Shown in pieces: positions 52,118 through 60,348 of a stretch of 64,000 nucleotides of DNA. Location of the stretch: NCBI RefSeq assembly GCF_003047295.1, contig NZ_PZYZ01000005.1, forward strand, positions 186,001-250,000. The letters are read 5' to 3'. Origin of the DNA: Nocardioides sediminis (GTDB lineage Bacteria > Actinomycetota > Actinomycetes > Propionibacteriales > Nocardioidaceae). Below the pieces are notes generated by a model. That model saw nothing but the letters and a program-made list of their open reading frames with translations, had not been told where the DNA came from and did no database searches. Within the stretch, counting starts at the first letter, position 1; every line of letters begins with the position of its first letter. A program made the translations under genes and the position numbers.

Positions 52118-53116
52118 ATGCGCAAGCAGACCCTCAGCCTCGTGGCCATCGCGTCAGGCGCGGCCATCGCCCTGTCCGCCTGTGGCGGCGTAGCCACCTC
52201 GACCGGTGGTGGCGACGGCGAGGAGTACCCCTCGGGCTCGGTCGAGATGTACGTCGGTGCCTCCGCCGGCGGCTCCAGCGACCTGATCAGCCGCGCGGTC
52301 TCCACCGGCCTCTCCGAGGAGCTCGGCGAGCAGTTCCCGGTCATCAACCGCGAGGGCGCCAACGGCGCACTGGCCGCGAGCGAGGTCAAGTCGGCCGACA
52401 ACGACGGCTCGGTCATCTCGATCCAGAACGCGTCCCTCTTCGCCATCACCCCGCTCGCGGTCGCCGAGGACGAGGTCACCAGCATCGACGACTTCGACGT
52501 GGTGGGCGGCGTCTCCCGCGACGACTACGTCCTGGTCACCAACTCCGACAACGGCTGGACCTCCATCGACGACCTCAAGAAGGAGGACCGTCGCATCACC
52601 TACGGCACCACCGGTGTCGGGACGGGCGCGCAGCTCTCCTGTGCCCTGACCTACGAGGTCGGCGAGATCCAGTCCGAGGCCGTGCCCTTCGACGGCGGCG
52701 CTCCCGCGCTGACTGCGCTCCTCGGCAACCAGGTCGACACCGCCTGCCTGCAGACCGGTGAGGCGATCGAGAACATCGAGAACGGCAAGCTCACCGCCCT
52801 CTCGGTCTACGCGCCCGAGCGCATCGACTTCCTCCCCGACGTGCCCACCGCGTCCGAGCAGGGCACCGACGTCGAGGTCTACCAGTACCGCTTCATGACG
52901 ACCCCCAAGGACACCCCGCAGGACGTCAAGGACACGATCTGGGACGCCATGCAGGCCACCTTCGAGACCGAGGACTACCAGGCCTTCAACGAGCAGAACA
53001 GCCTGACCCCGCTCGAGGTGTCCGGCGATGAGATCGTCGAGATGCTGAAGTCCGACCAGGAGCGCTACGCCTCCCTCGTCGAGGAGTACGACATCGACCT
53101 CGGCGACGCCAGCTGA
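52118..53116 (+). CDS. tctC: Tripartite tricarboxylate transporter, substrate-binding protein
   Basis: A 332-residue extracytoplasmic receptor (Bug/TctC family) that hands a carboxylate to TctBA. It is a lipoprotein: signal MRKQTLSLVAIASGAAIALS followed by lipobox LSAC-G. The family strand VGASAGGSSDLISRAVSTGL near residue 47 makes the carboxylate-binding loop, and TYGTTGVGTGAQLS is the second binding loop. AAGGAGC precedes the ATG. First gene of a run to the second gudD, so glucarate or a related aldarate is the likely substrate rather than citrate. Inferred from context. Confidence 0.93.
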   Translation: MRKQTLSLVAIASGAAIALSACGGVATSTGGGDGEEYPSGSVEMYVGASAGGSSDLISRAVSTGLSEELGEQFPVINREGANGALAASEVKSADNDGSVISIQNASLFAITPLAVAEDEVTSIDDFDVVGGVSRDDYVLVTNSDNGWTSIDDLKKEDRRITYGTTGVGTGAQLSCALTYEVGEIQSEAVPFDGGAPALTALLGNQVDTACLQTGEAIENIENGKLTALSVYAPERIDFLPDVPTASEQGTDVEVYQYRFMTTPKDTPQDVKDTIWDAMQATFETEDYQAFNEQNSLTPLEVSGDEIVEMLKSDQERYASLVEEYDIDLGDAS

Positions 53117-53171
53117 CCCCACCCGGTCGGCAGCACCAGCACCACACCACCAGCAGAGCAGAAGGACGACG

Positions 53172-53708
53172 ATGAGCGACGAGCGCACCGCACGAGGTGG
53201 CCCCGACATCCTCGACGAGATCGAGGCCGAGGTGGCCGAGACCCTCTCGGAGGACGACCTGCCGCCGGGCGGCCCGGTCTACCAGACCGTCGGTGCGCTC
53301 GTCGCTCTCGCCATCGGGATCGCCGGCCTGGTCCTGGCCCTGGACTACGGGCTCGACGGCCTGCGCCGCCCCGGCCCCGGCCTGTGGCCCTTCGTGATGT
53401 CGCTGGTCATCACGGTGCTCTCGCTCGTCCTGCTCGTGGTGGGGCGCAGGCTCGAGGACAGCGTCTCCTTCAGCCGCTCGAGCCTGCTCCCCGCGGTCGG
53501 CGTGCTCACCTTCATCGGTCTGGGTGTGCTCATGCCGCTGATCGGGTTCGAGATCCCGTCGCTGGTCCTGTGCGTCATCTGGCTGCGCTTCCTGGGCGGT
53601 GAGTCCTGGCGCAGCACCGTGCTCGTCTCGGTCGGCACGGTGGCCGTCTTCTACGTCCTGTTCCTCTACGGGCTCAGCATCCCGCTGCCCCACCTGCTGG
53701 CCTTCTGA
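53172..53708 (+). CDS. tctB: Tripartite tricarboxylate transporter, small membrane subunit
   Basis: A 178-residue membrane protein with four predicted helices (VGALVALAIGIAGLVLALDY, LWPFVMSLVITVLSLVLLVV, AVGVLTFIGLGVLMPLIGF, VSVGTVAVFYVLFLYGLSIP) after a ~35-residue cytoplasmic tail. GPGLWPFVMSL is the usual TctB segment. AGAAGGACG precedes the ATG. It lies between tctC and tctA with 12 bp to the latter. It forms the permease with TctA. Confidence 0.92.
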   Translation: MSDERTARGGPDILDEIEAEVAETLSEDDLPPGGPVYQTVGALVALAIGIAGLVLALDYGLDGLRRPGPGLWPFVMSLVITVLSLVLLVVGRRLEDSVSFSRSSLLPAVGVLTFIGLGVLMPLIGFEIPSLVLCVIWLRFLGGESWRSTVLVSVGTVAVFYVLFLYGLSIPLPHLLAF

Positions 53709-53720
53709 GAGGACACCGCC

Positions 53721-55241
53721 ATGGATGCATTCCTCAACGGCTTCGCCGTCGTCGCCCAGCCCGACACCCTGCTCTACTGCCTGATCGGCGTCCTCATCGG
53801 CATGCTGATCGGCGTGCTGCCCGGCCTGGGCCCCGCCGCCACCATGGCGATCCTGCTGCCGATCGTCGTCTCGATCGGTGACCCGATCTCGGGCGTCGTG
53901 ATGATGGCCGGCGTCTACTACGGCGCGCAGTACGGCGGCACCATCACCTCGGTCCTCCTGCGCCTGCCGGGCGAGGCCTCGTCGGTGGTGACCGTCTTCG
54001 ACGGCTTCGCCCTCGCCAAGCAGGGCAAGGCCGGCACCGCGCTGGGCATCGCCGCGATCGGCAGCTTCGTCGGCGCCACCGTCTCCATCATCCTGCTCAG
54101 CCTCAGCGCGCCGCTCGTCGCGGGCTGGGCGGTGGACTTCGGTCCGCCGGAGTACGCCGCCCTGGCCCTGCTCGGCGTCCTGCTGGTCTCCACCATCGGC
54201 AGCGGCCACCCGATCAAGGCCCTCATCGCCGCCTCGATCGGCCTGCTGCTGGCCACCGTCGGCCGCGACCAGTTCAGCGGCGCGGAGCGCTACACGTTCG
54301 GGAGCCTCGAGCTCAGCCAGGGCATCGACTTCGTCGTCGTGGCCATGGGTCTCTTCGGTGTCAGCGAGATCCTGCACAACCTCGAGGAGCGGCACGGCAA
54401 GCCCCACGTGCCGGCGACCGTCGCCGACATCTGGCCCTCGCGCGCGGACCTCAAGGTCGCCGCCCCCGCCATCGGCCGCGGCACCGGCATCGGCTTCTTC
54501 CTCGGCGTGCTGCCCGGCGGCGGTGCGGTGATGTCGTCGCTGGCGGCGTACGCCACCGAGAAGCGCATCTCCAAGACCCCCGAGGAGTTCGGCCGCGGCT
54601 CGATCAAGGGCGTCGCCGCTCCCGAGACCGCGAACAACGCCGCCGCCACGTCGTCCTTCATCCCGCTGCTCACCCTCGGCATCCCGGCCAACGCGTCGAT
54701 GGCGATGCTCTTCGCCGCATTGCTGGTCCTGGGCATCACCCCGAGCCCGGCGCTGGTCGACGAGAACCCGGACCTGTTCTGGGGCGTGGTCAACTCGATG
54801 TACGTCGGCAACGTGATCCTGCTGCTGCTGAGCATCCCGCTGGTCGGCATCTTCGTCCGGATCCTCCGGGTCCGCCCGGCGATCCTCGCCCCGATCACGG
54901 CCCTGATCACGATCCTCGGCGCCTACACGCTCAACAACTCCACGTTCGACGTCTTCTTGATGATCGCCTTCGGCGTCATCGGCTACCTGATGAAGAAGGG
55001 CGGCTTCGAGCCCGGTCCGATGGTGCTCGCCTTCGTCCTCGGCGCGATCCTGGAGAACAACGTCCGCCGCTCGCTGATCATCTACGACGGCGACCCGACC
55101 GGGTTCGTCAAGGACCCCATCTCCGGCACCATCCTCGCCGCCTTCGTCCTCGTCGCCGCGTGGCCGGTCGCCAAGACGCTGCTGGACCGCCGGCGAGCCC
55201 CAGCCACCACCACCCCCGACCGCGACCACGCAGGAGTCTGA
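53721..55241 (+). CDS. tctA: Tripartite tricarboxylate transporter, large membrane subunit
   Basis: A 506-residue permease with about 11-12 helices, energised by ion gradients. Family motifs: GVLPGLGPAATMAILLPIVV near residue 32, YYGAQYGGTITSVLLRLPGE near 68, and the second-half copy FFLGVLPGGGAVMSSLAAY, the sign of the internal duplication. RGSIKGVAAPETANNAAATS lies in the second signature loop. The C-terminus is a soluble tail (RRAPATTTPDRD). The uspA gene follows after 10 bp. Confidence 0.95.
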   Translation: MDAFLNGFAVVAQPDTLLYCLIGVLIGMLIGVLPGLGPAATMAILLPIVVSIGDPISGVVMMAGVYYGAQYGGTITSVLLRLPGEASSVVTVFDGFALAKQGKAGTALGIAAIGSFVGATVSIILLSLSAPLVAGWAVDFGPPEYAALALLGVLLVSTIGSGHPIKALIAASIGLLLATVGRDQFSGAERYTFGSLELSQGIDFVVVAMGLFGVSEILHNLEERHGKPHVPATVADIWPSRADLKVAAPAIGRGTGIGFFLGVLPGGGAVMSSLAAYATEKRISKTPEEFGRGSIKGVAAPETANNAAATSSFIPLLTLGIPANASMAMLFAALLVLGITPSPALVDENPDLFWGVVNSMYVGNVILLLLSIPLVGIFVRILRVRPAILAPITALITILGAYTLNNSTFDVFLMIAFGVIGYLMKKGGFEPGPMVLAFVLGAILENNVRRSLIIYDGDPTGFVKDPISGTILAAFVLVAAWPVAKTLLDRRRAPATTTPDRDHAGV

Positions 55242-55251
55242 GGAGACCGCG

Positions 55252-55653
55252 ATGACCATCCTGATCGGATACGTCCCCACCCCCGTCGGCGAGGCGGCCC
55301 TCGAGGCCGGGATCGCGGAGGCCGCGGCCCACGGCGACGACGTCGTCATCCTCAACAGCCCGCGCCGCGGCAGCACCGTCGACGCCGACCTGGTGGGCGA
55401 CGAGGCCGAGGCACGCATCGTCGCGGCGGCCGCCGAGCACGGCGTCACCGCCGCGGTCGACCACGCCGACCACGGCTCGGACATCCTCGAGGCGTTCTCC
55501 GCCGTGATCGGGCGCACCGGCGCCCGGATGGTCGTCATCGGCCTGCGCCGCCGCTCCCCGGTGGGCAAGCTGGTCATGGGCAGCGACGCGCAGCGTCTGC
55601 TGCTCGAGCTCGACGTGCCCGTGCTGGCGGTCAAGCCCGCCCGCCGCGCATGA
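55252..55653 (+). CDS. Universal stress protein domain (UspA)
   Basis: A 133-residue single-domain Usp: ILIGYVPTPVGEAALEAGIA at the start, the central DADLVGDEAEARIVAAAAEH and the end VVIGLRRRSPVGKLVMGSDA, where G-x2-R-x9-G-x-S/D-type ATP-binding residues are partly kept. The stop overlaps the second gudD start (ATGA). Usp proteins commonly accompany TTT transporter operons, possibly binding ATP to tune them; here the role is inferred from the operon. Confidence 0.9.
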   Translation: MTILIGYVPTPVGEAALEAGIAEAAAHGDDVVILNSPRRGSTVDADLVGDEAEARIVAAAAEHGVTAAVDHADHGSDILEAFSAVIGRTGARMVVIGLRRRSPVGKLVMGSDAQRLLLELDVPVLAVKPARRA

Positions 55654-56915
55654 GCACGAGCTGCATCTCCCGGGTCGTCGTCACCCCGGTCGCGTTCGCC
55701 GACCCGCCGCTGCTCAACGTCGTCGGGGTCCACCAGCCGTGGGCGCTGCGCGCGATCGTCGAGGTGCACACCGACTCCGGCCTGCTCGGCCTCGGCGAGA
55801 CGTACGCCGACGAGGCACACCTCGCGCGGCTCTCGGCGGTGGCCTCCGCGCTGCCCGGCCTGGACCCGTTCGACCTCGCCGCGGTGCGGCGTACGGTCGT
55901 CGACGTGCTCGGCCGGGAGACCGGCGGCGCGGGCGCGTCGTTCGGCGGCATGCTCGACGTGAGGTCCGCCGTCGACACCGTCCACTCCCCCTTCGAGGTC
56001 GCGTGCATCGACCTCCAGGGGCAGGAGTCCGGGCGGTCGGTCAGCGAGGTCCTCGGCGGCCGGGTGCGCGACCGGGTGCCGTTCAGCGGCTACCTGTTCT
56101 ACAAGTGGGCCGGCCACCCCGGCGCCCCCGACGACGAGTGGGGCGAGGCGCTGACGCCGTCGCAGCTGGTCGACCAGGCGCACCGGATGGTCGACGGATG
56201 GGGCTTCGGCTCGCTCAAGCTCAAGGGCGGCGTGCTGCCGCCGGAGCAGGAGTGCGACGCGATCGAGGCGCTGCGCGACGCCTTCCCCGACCTGCCGCTG
56301 CGCCTCGACCCCAACGGGGCGTGGACGGTCGAGACCTCGCTGAAGGTCGCGTCGCGCCTGGCCGGGGTCGTGGAGTACCTCGAGGACCCCACCCCCGGCA
56401 TCGACGGGATGGCGGCCGTGTCCGCCGGCACCGACGTGCCGCTCGCGACCAACATGTGCGTGATCGCGCTGGAGCACCTGCCGCCCGCGATCGCGAAGGA
56501 CGCCGTGCAGATCGTGCTGTCCGACCACCACCTGTGGGGCGGCCTGCGCCGCTCGCAGCTGCTCGCCGGGATCACCGAGACCTGGGGCCTGGGGCTGTCG
56601 ATGCACAGCAACTCCCACCTCGGGATCTCGCTGGCCGCGATGACGCACCTCGCCGCGGCGTCGCCGACGCTGACCTACGCGTGCGACACGCACTACCCGT
56701 GGAAGACCCAGGACATCGTCAAGCCGGGCGTGCTCTCGTTCGTCGACGGCGCGCTGTCGGTGCCCACCGGGCCGGGGCTCGGCGTCGAGCTCGACCGGGA
56801 CATGCTCGGGGTGCTGCACGAGCAGTACCTCTCCTGCGGCGTCCGCCGGCGCGAGGACACCGTCTACATGCGGTCGATCCAGCCGGACTTCGAGGTCAAC
56901 ACCTCCCGCTGGTGA
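55650..56915 (+). CDS. Glucarate dehydratase, second type
   Basis: A 421-residue enolase-superfamily dehydratase. Barrel residues: KLKGG (K-x-K near residue 190), RLDPNGAW (metal Asp), YLEDPTPG (metal Glu), ATNMCV, SDHHLWGG, the catalytic His in MHSNSHLGIS, and YACDTHYPWK, all as in glucarate dehydratases. The N-terminal lid (VAFADPPLLNVVGVHQPWAL) differs from that of the partial gudD at 1-389, so the two are different subtypes rather than duplicates. Coupled to uspA by ATGA. With TctCBA it would import and dehydrate glucarate; idarate or a related aldarate is an alternative. Confidence 0.88.
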   Translation: MSTSCISRVVVTPVAFADPPLLNVVGVHQPWALRAIVEVHTDSGLLGLGETYADEAHLARLSAVASALPGLDPFDLAAVRRTVVDVLGRETGGAGASFGGMLDVRSAVDTVHSPFEVACIDLQGQESGRSVSEVLGGRVRDRVPFSGYLFYKWAGHPGAPDDEWGEALTPSQLVDQAHRMVDGWGFGSLKLKGGVLPPEQECDAIEALRDAFPDLPLRLDPNGAWTVETSLKVASRLAGVVEYLEDPTPGIDGMAAVSAGTDVPLATNMCVIALEHLPPAIAKDAVQIVLSDHHLWGGLRRSQLLAGITETWGLGLSMHSNSHLGISLAAMTHLAAASPTLTYACDTHYPWKTQDIVKPGVLSFVDGALSVPTGPGLGVELDRDMLGVLHEQYLSCGVRRREDTVYMRSIQPDFEVNTSRW

Positions 56916-56922
56916 CGTGAGA

Positions 56923-57190
56923 GGGCACTTTCGTACCGCTGGGACCCGCCGACCGGGCACTCCATGACCGCTGGGACGTGCCGACCGGGCAGTTCCTGAC
57001 CGCTGGGACGTGCGTCGTACGACGGACGGCTGGGGAACCAGCCCGGCCGCGGCGAGGCGCCGTACGCCGATCTCGTTCCGCAGCGCCGGCGGCACCCGGA
57101 GGTTACGTACACGAAAGTGCCCGGTCGCCACGATCCAGCGCGACGAAAGTGCCCCGTCGCCACGATCCAGCGCGACGAAAGTGCCCGGTC
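56923..57190. repeat. Facing arrays of 32-bp repeats between gudD and the GntR gene
   Basis: Left array: units at 56923, 56955 and 56987 (about 2.9 copies; GGGCACTTTCGT then CGCTGGGACGTG). Right array, inverted: GTGCCC anchors at 57117, 57149 and 57181, again 32 bp apart, with the reverse-complement core (ACGAAAGTGCCC, GTCGCCACGATCCAGCG). Between them 57019-57108 is unique. The minus-strand frame across the right array and unique part stays open and reads ATGHFRVRNLRVPPALRNEI, which may be a coding relic. Not CRISPR: units differ and there are no spacers. The function of this 286-bp gap is unknown. Confidence 0.85.
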
Positions 57191-57201
57191 GGCCCGGCCG
57201 G

Positions 57202-57888
57202 TCAGGAGGACAGGCGGCGGCGGGTGTTGCCGAGGTGCAGGCGCATGGCGGCGCGGGCGGTCTCGACGTCGCCGGCCAGGACCGCGGCGGCGATGTTCTC
57301 GTGCTCGCGCTGGACGCGCTGGACGTGGGTGGCGTCGGTCATCGTGTACTCCTCGCCGAGCCGGGTGCGTGGGAGCATGATCATCATCGGCCCGAGCGAG
57401 TCGAGCAGGTCGACGTAGAAGCGGTTGTCGGTGGCCGCGGCGATCGCCCGGTGGAAGGCGAAGTCGGCCTCCACCGCGCCCGCGTGCCCGGCGGCGACGA
57501 AGTCGGCCATCGCGTCGGAGATCGGCGCGGCCGACGCGGGCGTCACCCGGGCCGCCGCCAGCGCGGCCGCCTCGGTCTCGACCCCGATCCGGAAGTCGAC
57601 CATCGCCAGCACGTCGTGGTGGCTGCGGATCGCCGAGGTCTCGAGGGTGAACGACGACGGCTCGGGCACCGCGAGCACGAACGACCCGCGTCCCTGGAAG
57701 GTCTCGACCAGCCCCTCGGCCTGGAGGCGGGACACCGCCTCCCGCACCACGGTGCGGGAGACGGCGTACTCCGCGATGAGCTCGGCCTCCGACGGCAGCT
57801 TGGCGCCGGGGCCGAGCTCGCCGCTCAGGATCTTCTCCTTGAGCCCGGCGACGACGTGCTGCGGGCGGGTCCTCATGGGCGGCATCAT
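57202..57888 (-). CDS. GntR/FadR-type (FCD) transcriptional regulator
   Basis: A 228-residue regulator. The winged helix-turn-helix spans ~8-75 (KLPSEAELIAEYAVSRTVVR, EAVSRLQAEGLVETFQGRGS). The FCD domain follows, with FRIGVETEAAALAAARVT and metal/ligand His residues in DFAFHRAIAAATDN and REHENIAAAV. FCD regulators respond to sugar acids and other small acids. It is encoded next to the galactarate-type dehydratase and sits between two sugar-acid operons. The direct repeats at 59066-59099, and possibly the site at 2973-2987, are candidate operators. Start among the ATGs at 57888-57876 not certain. Confidence 0.92.
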   Translation of the reverse strand: MMPPMRTRPQHVVAGLKEKILSGELGPGAKLPSEAELIAEYAVSRTVVREAVSRLQAEGLVETFQGRGSFVLAVPEPSSFTLETSAIRSHHDVLAMVDFRIGVETEAAALAAARVTPASAAPISDAMADFVAAGHAGAVEADFAFHRAIAAATDNRFYVDLLDSLGPMMIMLPRTRLGEEYTMTDATHVQRVQREHENIAAAVLAGDVETARAAMRLHLGNTRRRLSS

Positions 57889-57921
57889 GCCGGGTCCAAC
57901 CGGTCGACGGTCGGCCGGACG

Positions 57922-59040
57922 TCAGGCGCCGAACGTCGCGGTGTCCTCGGTGTACGTGCGCATCTGCTCCGAGAGCGTGAAGCCGAGGCCGGGGCGCTGC
58001 GGCACGTGGATCTGGCCGCCCCTGATCTCGATGCGCTCCTCGAAGAGCGGGTTGAGCCACTCGAAGTGCTCGACCCACGGCTCGGCGGGGTACGTCGCGG
58101 CGAGGTGCAGGTGGATCTCCATCGCGTAGTGGGGCGCGAGGTCGAGGCGGTGGTGGGCGGCGAGGGTGGCGAACTTGAGGAACGGCGTGATGCCGCCGAT
58201 GCGCGGGGCGTCGGGCTGCACGATGCCGCGGTAGCCGGCGTCGACCAGACCCATGTGCTCGGCGACCGAGGTCAGCATCTCGCCGGTGGCGATGGGGGTG
58301 TCGAAGGTCTGCGACAGGTCGGCGTGGCCGACGTGGTCCCAGGCGTCGAGCGGCTCCTCGATCCAGACGAGGTCGAACTGCTCGAGCTCGCGGCACATCC
58401 GCCGGGCGCGGGCGCGGTCCCACTGCTGGTTGGCGTCGACCATCAGCGGCCCGTCGCCGAGGTGCTCGCGCAGCGCGGCGACGCGGCGCAGGTCCTCGCG
58501 CCAGTCGGGCTGGCCGACCTTGATCTTGATGCCGCCGATGCCGGACTCGATCGAGGCGGTCGCCTTCTCCTTGATCTCCTCGACCGAGGCCTGGAGGAAG
58601 CCGCCGGAGGTGTTGTAGACGCGGCAGGAGTCGCGGTGCGCGCCGAGCAGCTTGGCCAGCGGCAGGCCGGCGCGGCGGGCCTTGAGGTCGTAGAGCGCGA
58701 CGTCGAGGGCGGCGACGGCCTGGGTGGCGACACCGGACCGGCCGACCGAGGCGCCCGCCCACATCAGCGACTCGTAGATCTTGGCGATGTCGTTGGGGTC
58801 CTGCCCGATCGCGACGTCCAGCACCTCCTTGAGGTGGGCGTACTGCGCCTTGCCGCCCGCACGCTTGGAGTAGCTGAACCCCATGCCCTCGAGCCCCTGC
58901 TCCGTGGTCAGCTCGACGAAGAGCATCACCGTCTCGGTCAGCGGCTTCTGGCGGCCGGTGAGCACCTTGGCGTCGCTGACCGGGTTGGGCAGCGGCAGCA
59001 CGACGTGGGAGAGCTTGATGCTGCGGATCGAGTCGGACAT
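57922..59040 (-). CDS. Galactarate/L-talarate-type dehydratase (mandelate racemase family)
   Basis: A 372-residue enolase-superfamily enzyme. Catalytic landmarks: IKIKVGQPDW (K-x-K near 164), LMVDANQQWD (metal Asp), VWIEEPLDAWD (metal Glu), IATGEMLTS (metal Glu) and the His in LAPHYAMEIHLHL. These agree with L-talarate/galactarate dehydratases rather than glucarate dehydratases. Others in this subgroup act as mandelate racemase-like dehydratases on different acids. The ATG at 59040 has GGAGGAA upstream; a longer reading adds no recognised sequence. The GntR gene lies 34 bp downstream on the same strand, so the two may form one transcript with autoregulation. Confidence 0.85.
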   Translation of the reverse strand: MSDSIRSIKLSHVVLPLPNPVSDAKVLTGRQKPLTETVMLFVELTTEQGLEGMGFSYSKRAGGKAQYAHLKEVLDVAIGQDPNDIAKIYESLMWAGASVGRSGVATQAVAALDVALYDLKARRAGLPLAKLLGAHRDSCRVYNTSGGFLQASVEEIKEKATASIESGIGGIKIKVGQPDWREDLRRVAALREHLGDGPLMVDANQQWDRARARRMCRELEQFDLVWIEEPLDAWDHVGHADLSQTFDTPIATGEMLTSVAEHMGLVDAGYRGIVQPDAPRIGGITPFLKFATLAAHHRLDLAPHYAMEIHLHLAATYPAEPWVEHFEWLNPLFEERIEIRGGQIHVPQRPGLGFTLSEQMRTYTEDTATFGA

Positions 59041-59065
59041 CGGGGGTTCCTCCGGGGTGGGGCAA

Positions 59066-59099
59066 CTTGTATGATGAGTCGAGAACTTATCCGATGAGT
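59066..59099. promoter_or_regulatory. Direct repeats in the divergent dehydratase/oxidase promoter
   Basis: CTTGTATGATGAGT (59066-59079) and CTTATCCGATGAGT (59086-59099) match in 11 of 14 positions and are 20 bp apart, two helical turns. The region lies between the dehydratase and the hydroxyacid-oxidase genes. TTGTA is a typical half-site of FadR-type GntR proteins, and TATCCGATGA also occurs before kdgD (2977-2986). Probable target of the GntR at 57202-57888. Confidence 0.65.
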
Positions 59100-59116
59100 G
59101 AGGGGCTGTCCAGAGC

Positions 59117-60346
59117 ATGACGACGCACCGACGGATCCCGAGGTGGGCCGACCTGGCCCCGTTCCTCGTCACCCGGCCCTGGTCGCGGGACCCCGTCGTA
59201 CGACGCCTCGCCCACTGCGTGTGCGTCGACGACCTGGCCCGCGAGGCGCGCCGCCGGGTGCCGCGTGCGGTGATGGACTACGTCGAGACCGGCGCCGAGA
59301 GCGAGCGCACGATGCGCCGCAACCGTGCGGCGTACGACGCCCTGGAGCTGCGGCCCTCGACGTTCGAGACCGTGGGCGAGCCGGACACCTCGACCACGAT
59401 CCTCGGCCGGCCGGCGAGCGCACCGATCGTGCTCGCGCCGACGGGCTACACCCGCCTGTCCCACCACGAGGGCGAGCGCGCCGCCGCCGCGTCCGCCGAG
59501 GCCGCGGGCCTGCCCTACACCCTCTCGACCTACGCCACGACCTCGATCCCGGACCTCGCGGAGGCGGCGCCGGGCGGCCGCAACTGGTTCCAGCTCTACC
59601 TGATGAGGGACCGCGACGTCAGCCTCGAGCACGTCCGGCAGGCGCGGGCGGCGGGTTACGAGGCGGCGGTGCTCACCGTCGACACCGCCCTGAGCGGCGC
59701 GAAGTGGCAGGACCGGCGCAACGGCTTCTCCATCCCGCCGGCGCTGACGCTGCGGACCTTCGCCGACATGGCCCGGCGGCCGAGGTGGGTGGGCGACATC
59801 CTGACCACCGAGCCGCTGCGGTTCGCGACGTTCCCCGAGGGCTCGCACTACGCGCGCTGGGGGATGTCCAACACCCTGCGCGAGCAGGCCGTGCGGCCGG
59901 CCGACGTCACGTGGCTCAAGGAGCAGTGGCAAGGTCCGGTCGTGGTCAAGGGGGTGCTGACCGTGGCCGATGCCGTGACCGCCGTCGACGCCGGCGCGGA
60001 CGCGGTCGTGCTGTCCAACCACGGCGGCCGCCAGCTCGACCGGGCGCCGGTGCCGCTCGAGGTGCTTCCCGAGGTGGTCGCCGCGGTCGGCGACCGCGCC
60101 GAGGTGATGGTCGACTCCGGGATCCGCACCGGGTCGGACGTCGCCGCGGCGCTCGCCCTGGGCGCGAGCTCGGTGATGGTGGGGCGCGCCTACCTCTACG
60201 GCCTCATGGTCGGCGGCCGGCGCGGCGTCGACGCCGCCCTCGGGTTCCTCACCGCCGAGCTCGCGCACACCATGGCCCTGCTCGGCGCGGCGACCGTCGC
60301 CGACCTGCGCCCCGAGCACGTGGCGCTGGGCCGGCCGGCCCGGTGA
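59117..60346 (+). CDS. FMN-dependent alpha-hydroxyacid oxidase/dehydrogenase
   Basis: A 409-residue enzyme of the LldD/glycolate oxidase family, oxidising an L-2-hydroxyacid to a 2-keto acid with FMN. Motifs: VLAPTGYTRLSHHEGE (flavin loop), NWFQLYLMRDRDV, AVLTVDTALSG, the catalytic His in VVLSNHGGRQLDRAP, and VMVDSGIRTGSDVAAALALG. Divergent from the dehydratase operon with the GntR-type repeats between. It may oxidise a sugar-derived hydroxyacid or lactate; the substrate is undetermined. Convergent with the dehydrogenase gene at 60349. Confidence 0.92.
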   Translation: MTTHRRIPRWADLAPFLVTRPWSRDPVVRRLAHCVCVDDLAREARRRVPRAVMDYVETGAESERTMRRNRAAYDALELRPSTFETVGEPDTSTTILGRPASAPIVLAPTGYTRLSHHEGERAAAASAEAAGLPYTLSTYATTSIPDLAEAAPGGRNWFQLYLMRDRDVSLEHVRQARAAGYEAAVLTVDTALSGAKWQDRRNGFSIPPALTLRTFADMARRPRWVGDILTTEPLRFATFPEGSHYARWGMSNTLREQAVRPADVTWLKEQWQGPVVVKGVLTVADAVTAVDAGADAVVLSNHGGRQLDRAPVPLEVLPEVVAAVGDRAEVMVDSGIRTGSDVAAALALGASSVMVGRAYLYGLMVGGRRGVDAALGFLTAELAHTMALLGAATVADLRPEHVALGRPAR

Positions 60347-60348
60347 GG

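Noticed and set aside
52986..57131. A 1381-codon open frame on the minus strand
   Set aside because: It lies opposite the tct operon, uspA and gudD, all with clear families, and has the biased composition of an antisense shadow.
56923..57190. CRISPR array
   Set aside because: The repeats are adjacent without spacers, the units are not identical, the two arrays face each other and no cas gene is near.
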